Of a stretch of 64,000 nt of DNA, positions 35,087 through 41,891 are shown piece by piece. Under the pieces are notes generated by a model. The model was not told the origin of the DNA and ran no database searches. It was given only the letters and a program-made list of their open reading frames with translations. The translations under genes were made by a program, and so were the position numbers. Location of the stretch: assembly GCA_043747745.1 (NCBI GenBank), contig JAYTOP010000017.1, forward strand, positions 36,669-100,668, read 5' to 3'. Position 1 is the stretch's first letter, and every line of letters starts with the position of its first letter. The stretch is from SZAS-103 sp043747745. GTDB lineage: Bacteria > Pseudomonadota > Gammaproteobacteria > Xanthomonadales > Xanthomonadaceae.

Positions 35087-35594
35087 GATCGTTTTCCAAT
35101 AGTTCGGTCTGCGGGATTGTCTTTTCCTCGCGCGCGGGTTCGCTTGCAACTCCGTTGTTCACCTGCTGCGGCCCGTGGGCGATGTTGGCCTGCTTCACGA
35201 ACGCGACGTGCGGCGGATTCTTGATCGTCGCCAGCGTTTCCAGGGTCGCTCGGCATTGGCTTTGCGCCTTTAGTGCCAATTTCAGGAACGCTTCCAGCGG
35301 CGCGAGATTCTCCTGATTCTTGGCGCGTCGCGCGAGATTGGCAAACATCGAGTCCAACGCATGCGCCTGAGCGATCAGCATGCGCTCGATGCCATTCGTG
35401 TCACCCTTCACGATGTCATCGCCACGCTTCAGCAGCTCGCCCATCAGTTCCAGATAATCGGGCTTCTGGTGGATGCTGAAGACTTCCGCGATGCCTGCGG
35501 AGTTCATTTCCGGGATCAGCGTATAGGCTGCGTACCGTTCGGCGGTTGTCTTTCCGAGAACAGCGGCGACAGTCGGTTGCTTAGGATTGGGCAT
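34965..35594 (-). CDS. Conserved element protein of unknown function
   Basis: 209 residues, ATG 35594 (MPNPKQPTVAAVLGKTTAERYAAYTLIPEM). Helical, with a conserved middle (LIAQAHALDSMFANLARRAKNQ, FLKLALKAQSQCRATLETLA, IKNPPHVAFVKQANIAHGPQQVNNG). It recurs in small integrative elements beside the GWTPERR gene, which it overlaps. It could be a DNA-packaging or partition factor; nothing in the sequence proves a role. Confidence 0.7.
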   Translation of the reverse strand: MPNPKQPTVAAVLGKTTAERYAAYTLIPEMNSAGIAEVFSIHQKPDYLELMGELLKRGDDIVKGDTNGIERMLIAQAHALDSMFANLARRAKNQENLAPLEAFLKLALKAQSQCRATLETLATIKNPPHVAFVKQANIAHGPQQVNNGVASEPAREEKTIPQTELLENDHGQRMDTGTASTAGRGDPIMATVGTVDRAAHGRRKSLGKP

Positions 35595-35964
35595 GATCGT
35601 GCTCCCGGTGTTCGTGGTGGTGATTCTTCTCGCCGCCTAGCAGGCCGCGCGCCCGCAAGTGCAGCGGCAGCAGAAGGTCGGCGTCGTCTAGTTCGGCGTA
35701 CAGGTGCAGTTCGTCGTCGGGGATCGTGTCCACGGCGGGCGCTGGCAAGCCCTCGGCGCGGGCCAGTGCCAGCAGGCGCTCGCGGATCGCATCGGGCGAT
35801 TCATCGGCTGCGATATTTTCAACTGCGGCCCGTTGCGAATCCTGCGAATCTGCGAATCTTTCCATGCGTTCCGGTGCCGACATTCGCAGATTCGCAACTT
35901 TCGCAGGCAGCGCGGTTTGTGATTTTTCTGAATCCGCGCGCAGTGCTTCCAGTAGTCGGCCCAT
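35581..35964 (-). CDS. Small acidic element protein
   Basis: 127 residues, ATG 35964 (MGRLLEALRADSEKSQTALP). The C-terminal half has AIRERLLALARAEGLPAPAVDTIPDDEL, resembling a small helical module common in such elements, and the protein ends in a His-rich tail (NHHHEHREHDH). It follows the replication gene after 1 base and overlaps the next gene by 14 bases. Function unknown. Confidence 0.6.
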   Translation of the reverse strand: MGRLLEALRADSEKSQTALPAKVANLRMSAPERMERFADSQDSQRAAVENIAADESPDAIRERLLALARAEGLPAPAVDTIPDDELHLYAELDDADLLLPLHLRARGLLGGEKNHHHEHREHDHAQS

Positions 35965-35965
35965 A

Positions 35966-38074
35966 TCAGCCCCCTTCCGATGCAGGAACGATGCGCCAGA
36001 CGTGGCGGCGGTGTTTGTTGTCGATCACTGTGCCGCCGTCCAGCAGATGCGCCCAGCCTGCCCGCACCAGTTCGGCCATCGCCACCGTAAAGGTTTCACG
36101 CTCGCGAATGCGTGCCGGGCCGAGTCGCAGCGCCGCGCCAGAATGCAGCATCGTGCGCCCGGTGGCATGGCACCAGTTCACCAGTGCTTCGGCGTCGCGG
36201 ACTTCCGGTGATAGTTCGGCAGTACCAGCCAGGCGCACGGCTTCGTGCAGGTGCCATAGCGCCAGTTCGGCAGCGCGTTCGACGGTCGCCGCGTCAATTT
36301 CCTGCGCGTTCGTGTTTTCCAGCACAGTCAGCACGCCAGCAATCCGCAAGCATTGTTCCGGCGTCTTGCTCGCCCACGGTTTCACGGTGGCGAACGGCCC
36401 CCCGGCTTTCATGCCGACTTCCACCGCATCATGCAGACCACGCCATGCAGTGGCCGCGTCGGGCGACAGCGGCAACGTGCGCGGCGTCAGTTCGTTGTGC
36501 GTGTCACTCGCCAGCGGCAACGCAAGCGCCAGCAGTTCGGCCATGCGCGCGGCGTAGCGACTGAGTGCGGCATCGTGGCGCAGGTTCTCGCTGCGATAGG
36601 GCCGCGTCCCTGCCGTCGATTCCGGCCACGCCAGCAGGCAGCGCGCAAGGAAGCCTTGCCCGGCGAGCACGTCATCCGACAGCGCGCGTTCGGCAATAAC
36701 GGGCTGCGCCATCAGGTGCAATGCCAGCCTGCGGCCCCACAGTTTCGTCGCACCTTCCGATGCCCGCACGCGATCCAGCGTCCCCGAGTCCCACAGCTTC
36801 GACAGCGTGCCAGCCGTGCGCGTCACCGTCTCTTTCGTCATGCCGTGCCCACCGAACACTAGAGCGGCTTCATCGGTGAATGCGCCGACACTTGGACGGC
36901 CTACGGCCAGCAGTTTCGACAGTCCTTCGGCGGTGAAGTCGGCAACGATCAGCGTCGGACGCGGCGGCGCATCCGGTGGCTTGCCGATCTTGCCCAGCGC
37001 ATCGGCCAGTCCTTCCCCTGTGCCTTTACTGGCCTGCTTTTTCGCAACCTTCCGGCGTGCGTTCCACTCTTCCATCAAGCTTTCGTGCTTCGTGTTGTCT
37101 TTCAGGTATTCGATCGACAGTTCCCTTTCATAGTCGCGCGCGGGCCGCATCGCTTCGGCATCGACGGCACTTTTACGCTCGCCCGATTCGGCCACGGTGA
37201 GAAACCACAAGCTCAGCGGATGCACGCGGCCATCGTGGCGCACGTCGGCCAGCCCTTGCACGGCCAGCGATGCCGCTGCCAGCAGCGATGCGCCGCACAC
37301 TGCATCGGATGCCTGAATCACGCGCCGCAGGCTTGCACAGGCGGGCGCAAGGATCGGCCCCAGTTCATCCGTCGGGTAAGGCTCCGGCAGTGGCAGCGGA
37401 CGGCGCAGCGGCTCGGGTGCGCTGGTGAATGTGTCGGATGCGGATACCGCAATCGCGGCATGCTGCGACGCTGCCATGATCGGCAACGCCAGCACGTCGG
37501 CAGCGGTCGCGTTCGGATGCTCAGCCAGCCAGTCCACGCAATCGCCCTTGTCGGGCAGGTTCAGCGCGGCCACGTCGATCACCTCCACAGTGCAGCCCTG
37601 CGCGTGCAGGATCGCCGTCACTTGCTCGGCGTACTTCCTGCCGGCCGAGTCGTTGTCCGGCCACAGCAGCACGATACGGCCCTTCAGCGATGCCCAGTCG
37701 GCAGCCTCGGCACTGCTTGCGCTGCCGGACGTGGTGGCCGTCACCCCGAGTTCCGCGAGCGCATCGGCTTTCTGTTCGCCTTCAACGATCACAACCGGAT
37801 CGGATTCAACCAGTGGATACGGTGACCGATAGATCGGCTTGCCGTTGTCAGGCGCAGCCGGTTCGCCGAGCACATAGCGCGCGCCGTCGAAGTACATGGG
37901 CCGCATCCACTTATCGCCGCCCGCGTTCTTCATGCGGATGCGGTAACTCCACGGACTACCGTCGGCATCGTTGTAGCGGTGCAGCGCCACGGGCTTGAAT
38001 CCGTCGCGGATCGCACCAGCGGCCAGACGGCGCGCTGCATCTTTCGGTGTCTCAGGTTTCAGCATCGCGTTCAT
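35966..38074 (-). CDS. Toprim/DUF3987 replication protein of the element
   Basis: 702 residues from ATG 38074 (MNAMLKPETPKDAARRLAAG), which overlaps the stop of the CHC2 gene as ATGA. The N-terminal third is a Toprim-type primase domain (VVIVEGEQKADALAELG, then RIVLLWPDNDSAGRKYA); the rest is a DUF3987 helicase-like region with ESGERKSAVDAEAM near 300, a degenerate Walker A, and LIVADFTAEGLSKLL. With the separate CHC2 zinc finger it would form a split primase-helicase that replicates the element. Confidence 0.82.
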   Translation of the reverse strand: MNAMLKPETPKDAARRLAAGAIRDGFKPVALHRYNDADGSPWSYRIRMKNAGGDKWMRPMYFDGARYVLGEPAAPDNGKPIYRSPYPLVESDPVVIVEGEQKADALAELGVTATTSGSASSAEAADWASLKGRIVLLWPDNDSAGRKYAEQVTAILHAQGCTVEVIDVAALNLPDKGDCVDWLAEHPNATAADVLALPIMAASQHAAIAVSASDTFTSAPEPLRRPLPLPEPYPTDELGPILAPACASLRRVIQASDAVCGASLLAAASLAVQGLADVRHDGRVHPLSLWFLTVAESGERKSAVDAEAMRPARDYERELSIEYLKDNTKHESLMEEWNARRKVAKKQASKGTGEGLADALGKIGKPPDAPPRPTLIVADFTAEGLSKLLAVGRPSVGAFTDEAALVFGGHGMTKETVTRTAGTLSKLWDSGTLDRVRASEGATKLWGRRLALHLMAQPVIAERALSDDVLAGQGFLARCLLAWPESTAGTRPYRSENLRHDAALSRYAARMAELLALALPLASDTHNELTPRTLPLSPDAATAWRGLHDAVEVGMKAGGPFATVKPWASKTPEQCLRIAGVLTVLENTNAQEIDAATVERAAELALWHLHEAVRLAGTAELSPEVRDAEALVNWCHATGRTMLHSGAALRLGPARIRERETFTVAMAELVRAGWAHLLDGGTVIDNKHRRHVWRIVPASEGG

Positions 38075-38442
38075 GGGTTCACCCCGATCAGCTCGCGCAC
38101 TGCGGCGGTGAAGTCCAGGCCGCGCAGCAGCATGTGAAAGCCGACGAGATCTCCGCCGCCGCATCCTGCGAAACAACGCCAGCCGCCGCGCGACTCGGTG
38201 ACGTGAACGCTCAGGCTCGCGTTGTGGTCGTTGTGCAGCGGGCATGTTCCCTGCGCCCAGCCGGTTGCGTTCGGGCGGCTCAGCTTGGCAACGTGGGCCG
38301 CGTAGTAGGTTGCGGGGTCGGGCTGGCAGTCGCGCCAGTTCTGCGGGATGGCGGTAGAATGGCGACGCAATCCGCTGCCTGCGAATGCACCAGCCCCGCG
38401 CGAGTCACTACCTCGCCGGGGCTTTTTCATGGGCCGCGTCAT
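38071..38442 (-). CDS. CHC2 zinc-finger primase component
   Basis: 123 residues, ATG 38442, overlapping the HTH gene stop as ATGA and ending in an ATGA overlap with the Toprim gene, so the three are translationally coupled. The zinc finger reads CPLHNDHNASLSV then GWRCFAGCGGGDLVGFHM, the CHC2 pattern found at the N-terminus of DnaG. The first 30 residues (KKPRRGSDSRGAGAFAGSG) are low-complexity and antisense to the candidate RNA at 38367-38427. The true start could be later. Confidence 0.8.
   Translation of the reverse strand: MTRPMKKPRRGSDSRGAGAFAGSGLRRHSTAIPQNWRDCQPDPATYYAAHVAKLSRPNATGWAQGTCPLHNDHNASLSVHVTESRGGWRCFAGCGGGDLVGFHMLLRGLDFTAAVRELIGVNP
38355..38427 (+). ncRNA. Candidate antisense RNA over the primase start (P4 CI / P1 C4-like)
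   Basis: On the plus strand, opposite the element genes, TAGAAT (38355-38360) could be a -10 box. About 60 bases on, AGCCCCGCGCGAG / CTCGCCGGGGCT with a 7-base loop is followed by TTTTT (38392-38427), a good rho-independent terminator with no plus-strand gene to serve. The RNA of about 60 nt would be antisense to the first codons of the CHC2 gene. P4 and P1 use short RNAs of this size for immunity. No clear -35 is seen. Confidence 0.42.
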
Positions 38443-38654
38443 GCCGCAGTCCTCGGCACTGTGCCGCCTTCGTTCGCGGCCAGCCGGTCGGGCAATGTCC
38501 GAACGCTGTCGAGCCGCACATACCTGCGCCGACCTATCAGGAAAACGTCCAGCAGCCCCTTGCGGGCCAGTTCGAATGCAACGGTGCGGCTGATTCCGTG
38601 GTCGCCGCAGACTTCCACCATCGGCCCGTAGGCCGGTTCCGTTTTCGTGCTCAC
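38439..38654 (-). CDS. AlpA-like helix-turn-helix regulator/excisionase
   Basis: 71 residues from GTG 38654 (VSTKTEPAYGPMVEVCGDHG), with GGAG upstream; an in-frame ATG at 38699 is the alternative. A winged HTH of the MerR/AlpA type: GISRTVAFELARKGLLDVFLIGRRRYVRLDSVRTLP. In P4-like elements such proteins activate integrase or act as excisionases. Its stop overlaps the CHC2 start. Confidence 0.72.
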   Translation of the reverse strand: MSTKTEPAYGPMVEVCGDHGISRTVAFELARKGLLDVFLIGRRRYVRLDSVRTLPDRLAANEGGTVPRTAA

Positions 38655-38725
38655 TTGTCGCGCTCCGTCCGCACGGACTTGTGCGGGTTCGGAAAACAAT
38701 CATCGGCATGAAAACGGAAGTGTGC

Positions 38726-39376
38726 TTAGCTCGCTTCCCTTTTTCTTCGTCGTGGCAGCAATCCGCCATCCTGCAGCGCCTTTCGGATCGTTTTCACACA
38801 CTCCGGATTGCGTTCTGCAAGCACGCTAGACAAGTTGTGTAGTTCGGTTCCGTTGTCTCGAAGTTTCTGAGCAGCGACGAGCAATTCGTCATGGCGCTCT
38901 TGCGCTTGTGCTTTGGCAGCGTCGCCCGCGTTCTTGCCTGCGCGCTTCCTTGCAACGATGGGACCGAAGACTAGCGAATGGGCAAACACGAGAGAAACGT
39001 CTTCGACGTGCCGAGCAAACTTTGCGATGTTGTCGGCTCGCGCCTTATGGAATCTCTCGCGGACATTGACAAGCCTTGCGGTATCCCTGAGGGTCTCTTC
39101 TATCTTGCGCGACTCCAACAGCATCGCTAACGCTTTCGCATAGAGTTCCGCGAGTTCGCTGTGTTCGCGCTTGATTGCCCATGCGGCAAAGCGCGGCGTG
39201 CGATGGCTCCTGCGTCGCTGATACCGTTCGGCCGCGTCGGCTATTTGCGGAGGCTCCCGTTGCAAGGATTCGTGGAGCGCAATCAATGCCTGTGCGAAAG
39301 CCGACGCTTCTGGCTCAGGTTCGGGCCTCGGGGTTTTCTCAAGCAAGCTTTCGAGAACACTTTTCTGCTTGTGCAT
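38726..39376 (-). CDS. Element protein of unknown function, helical
   Basis: 216 residues from ATG 39376 (MHKQKSVLESLLEKTPRPEP), which has GAGGG upstream. An alternative ATG at 39469 overlaps the integrase stop as ATGA and would add 31 residues. Almost all helical and charged: ELAELYAKALAMLLESRKIEETLRDTARLVNVRERFHK and KAQAQERHDELLVAAQKLRDNG suggest coiled coil. No family recognised. Confidence 0.6.
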   Translation of the reverse strand: MHKQKSVLESLLEKTPRPEPEPEASAFAQALIALHESLQREPPQIADAAERYQRRRSHRTPRFAAWAIKREHSELAELYAKALAMLLESRKIEETLRDTARLVNVRERFHKARADNIAKFARHVEDVSLVFAHSLVFGPIVARKRAGKNAGDAAKAQAQERHDELLVAAQKLRDNGTELHNLSSVLAERNPECVKTIRKALQDGGLLPRRRKREAS

Positions 39377-39465
39377 CGCGCACCCTCGCACCCCTGTAGT
39401 GGAACCGCGCCAGCCGGGCAGGGTGGCCCGGTCTTCGTCCCGTCGGACTAGGCGCGGCTGTTCGG

Positions 39466-40773
39466 TCATCCGGTCTTGCGCTTGTCCCCGATGCGCGCGA
39501 CCTTCGTTCCGGTCGTTATGCCCAGCGTCGGCAGCAAGGCGACGGCTGCTGCTACCTCGTTCGGAAGATACTGCGCGTAGTGCTTGCGCGTCACACGGCT
39601 GTCACTGTGTCCCAGTGCCTTCGCGACCATCTCAATATCGCGCGTGGCGAGCAGCAGCAGCTTCCCGTAGGTGGCGCGGGTGACCTTGAACGACACGTCA
39701 TCCAGTTTGGCAGCATCGGCAGCGGCCAGCGTTGGGCGGGTCGCGTGATCCTTGCCCCAGCGCATTCCGTCTGACTTCGTGAACATGGGTTCGGTCTTGG
39801 GGCGGCCTGCCGTCTGCCCATCGAATAGCGCGATGCCCTCGCGTGTTAGCGGCTGGTGCAGGGTCTTGCCGGTCTTGGTCTGGTGAATTGTCACGGTCGC
39901 TTGTTCGGGGTTGTATGCGCCGACGTTCATCGCGCACAACTCCCCATAGCGGGCACCAGTCAGCAGCGCGCCGGATAGAAGGGTGCGCAGGTCGGAGGGG
40001 GAAGCGTTCAGCAGGCGCGTTACCTCGTCCGTGTCCAGCATGCGGGGCGGGGCATCGTCCTTGATCGAAAACGGCGCGACCTTGAGCCAGTAGGCTGGCA
40101 GTTCCTTGGGTAGCTTGTCCTGCTTCCACGCGAAGTTAAGCGCCGCCTTGACGATGGTCAGCACGCGATTCGCAGACACCTGCCGAGCACGGATGCTGTC
40201 GGTGTCGGCTGGCATGTATGCCTTCGCCGGGTTCGCGTCGGACGTGCGCTTGCCCTTGGGCGTCCGGCGCGCTGGGGCCTTCGCGGCAACGCCACGATGC
40301 CATGCGCGCAGGTCATCGGCAGATAGCGCCGTTGCGAGCTTCCCGCCGATGCTAGGCCGGACATGCCGAGCGATCATGCCACGCGCATTCGATTCCGAAC
40401 CTTTGCCTGCCAAGTGCTCAGTGAGGTAATAGCCCAGCACGTCGTTTAATGCCATGCCGTCCCGCAAATGGCGCGGGGCGGATGCAGTGCGTTCGGCAAG
40501 CTGGGCCGACGTTGCACGCTTGACCGCTTCCCCATAGGACAAGACGATTTCGCCGTCTGCGTCCATGTGGTCGTTCGCCGTGGCGATGCGTTGCTCAGCA
40601 TAGCCGCCGCCCTCGTTGCGCTGGCGGACGATCCACGCGCCCGTGTTCTTGCCCTTGCGGTAGCCCAGGAACGTGCCGGGGATGACTTGCCGCCAGTAGG
40701 GTTCGGTTCGCGTCTTGAGCTTGCCGCGCGATTCTCGGGTTTCGAGCTTGTGCTCGCGTGGTGTGCGGGACAT
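39466..40773 (-). CDS. int: Tyrosine recombinase (integrase) of the element
   Basis: 435 residues, ATG 40773 (MSRTPREHKLETRESRGKLK). N-terminal arm-binding and SAM-like core-binding domains, then the catalytic domain with Arg in LTGARYGEL, Lys in QTKTGKTLHQP, the second Arg in FKVTRATYGKLL, His in LGHSDSRVTRKHY and the nucleophilic Tyr in KHYAQYL. The usual HxxR box reads KVTR, so its His is Lys here. It would integrate at the tRNA-Glu 3' end, 180 bases away at attR. Confidence 0.92.
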   Translation of the reverse strand: MSRTPREHKLETRESRGKLKTRTEPYWRQVIPGTFLGYRKGKNTGAWIVRQRNEGGGYAEQRIATANDHMDADGEIVLSYGEAVKRATSAQLAERTASAPRHLRDGMALNDVLGYYLTEHLAGKGSESNARGMIARHVRPSIGGKLATALSADDLRAWHRGVAAKAPARRTPKGKRTSDANPAKAYMPADTDSIRARQVSANRVLTIVKAALNFAWKQDKLPKELPAYWLKVAPFSIKDDAPPRMLDTDEVTRLLNASPSDLRTLLSGALLTGARYGELCAMNVGAYNPEQATVTIHQTKTGKTLHQPLTREGIALFDGQTAGRPKTEPMFTKSDGMRWGKDHATRPTLAAADAAKLDDVSFKVTRATYGKLLLLATRDIEMVAKALGHSDSRVTRKHYAQYLPNEVAAAVALLPTLGITTGTKVARIGDKRKTG

Positions 40774-40953
40774 GGCGTCTTCCTCGGGCGTCTGTATTCA
40801 ATTCCCCATTTATTCCCCATGGTGACTTTTGGGGAATAAACCGGGCGGAACGACTACGGACGCAACCGTACACTAGCGGCCTATAAACCGCAATGGATAA
40901 GGCTTTTAGCGAAACTTGTACGGACGTGGGGAATTGGCTGCGGACGGTGTTCG
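40774..40953. other. Right-end non-coding region with repeated TGGGGAAT sites
   Basis: No gene. It holds ATTCCCCA-type motifs near 40800 and 40811 (inverse orientation), 40831 and 40928 (direct). Together with the left-end copy at 34113 they look like integrase arm sites around attR; one overlaps the integrase promoter region. Confidence 0.5.
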
Positions 40954-41003
40954 CATCCCTTTCACGGATGCGACCGGGGTTCGAATCCCCGTGGGGACGC
41001 CAA
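40954..41003 (+). repeat. attR: 50-bp duplicate of the tRNA-Glu 3' half
   Basis: Identical to 34006-34055 for 50 bases. The 5' half of the tRNA is absent, so this is a remnant and not a second tRNA gene. Confidence 0.93.
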
Positions 41004-41019
41004 CATCAGCAACGATTTA

Positions 41020-41044
41020 GGCTGCCGCAAGGCGGCCTTTTTCG
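41020..41044 (+). terminator. Original tRNA-Glu terminator displaced to attR
   Basis: GGCTGCC-GCAA-GGCGGCC followed by TTTTTC. It directly follows the attR repeat, so it probably ended the tRNA transcript before the element inserted. Confidence 0.7.
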
Positions 41045-41123
41045 TAATGGCCCTGCTGCGATGTAGTCGGGAAAATAGCGCCATCTGGCGATACCACATC
41101 ATTCGGAAGTTTCAGTTCGATCG

Positions 41124-41891
41124 ATGATCAAGCTCGACAAGTTGACCAAGAAATTCGGAGCCAAGCAGGCGCTCGCCGGCATCGACCTTTGCATCGTTGC
41201 TGGTCAGATGTGGGGTTTGCTCGGGCCGAATGGTGCGGGCAAGACGACCCTGTTTCGCGTCCTGATGGGAATCCTCAAGGCGACATCCGGGAGTGCCAGC
41301 ATCGGAGGGCTCGATGTATTCGAGCAGCGCATCGAGGTCAAGCGCGTGCTGGGATTCCTGCCCGATGAGCCGATGTTCCACAGCTATCTCACGGGCCGGG
41401 AAATTCTCGAGTTGTCCGCTGCGATGCATGGACTCGACCCTGCGAAGGTCATGCAGCGCATGCTGCCGCTGATCGATCGCATGCAGCTACGGGATGCGCT
41501 GGACCAATTCGCGGACGACTATTCGCGCGGCATGAAGAAGAAGCTCGGCTTGTTGCTCGCGTTGTTGCACGAACCTGAACTACTGATCCTCGACGAGCCG
41601 ACCAACGGACTCGATGTCGAAAGCACGGCGCTGTTTTTTGAGTTGATGCGGGAACAGCAGGCCGCAGGAACCACCGTCGTGTTTTCAACGCACCTGCTGG
41701 GCCAGGTCGAAGCGCTGTGCTCCCATGTGGCAGTGATCCATCTGGGCAGGCTGGTCGCCCAGGGCGAACTGGAAACCATTGCAGCGTCCATTCCCGATGC
41801 AGGAACTCTCGAGCAGGCGTTCCTCGCGATGACCCGCAGCAAGCCTGCCAAAGACATCCCATGGGGCGTCTCGGAATTGTTCCGCCGCTGA
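41124..41891 (+). CDS. ABC transporter ATP-binding protein
   Basis: 255 residues. Walker A GPNGAGKTT (about 35), Q-loop region GFLPDEPMFHSYLTG, signature YSRGMKKKLGL, Walker B LLILDEPTNGLD, H-loop FSTHLL. Typical of ABC-2 type exporters. Its stop overlaps the start of the permease-protease gene by one base (TGATG), so the two form one transporter. Substrate unknown. Confidence 0.93.
   Translation: MIKLDKLTKKFGAKQALAGIDLCIVAGQMWGLLGPNGAGKTTLFRVLMGILKATSGSASIGGLDVFEQRIEVKRVLGFLPDEPMFHSYLTGREILELSAAMHGLDPAKVMQRMLPLIDRMQLRDALDQFADDYSRGMKKKLGLLLALLHEPELLILDEPTNGLDVESTALFFELMREQQAAGTTVVFSTHLLGQVEALCSHVAVIHLGRLVAQGELETIAASIPDAGTLEQAFLAMTRSKPAKDIPWGVSELFRR

Larger units (their letters stand above)
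34006..41003. mobile_element. 6.95-kb integrative element in tRNA-Glu (P4-satellite-like)
   Basis: Bounded by 50-bp direct repeats of the tRNA-Glu 3' half. A tyrosine integrase gene lies next to the right end. All recognised protein genes are on the minus strand, most overlapping by ATGA or longer: integrase, a coiled-coil-type protein, an AlpA-like HTH protein, a CHC2 zinc-finger protein, a Toprim/DUF3987 replication protein, three conserved element proteins and a tail-anchored protein. No capsid, portal, large terminase, conjugation or relaxase gene was recognised, so mobility probably needs a helper. Replication genes with integrase and no structural genes recall P4-type satellites. Confidence 0.9.

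Noticed and set aside
40954..41003. Second tRNA-Glu gene
   Set aside because: Only the 3' half is present; it is the attR duplication.
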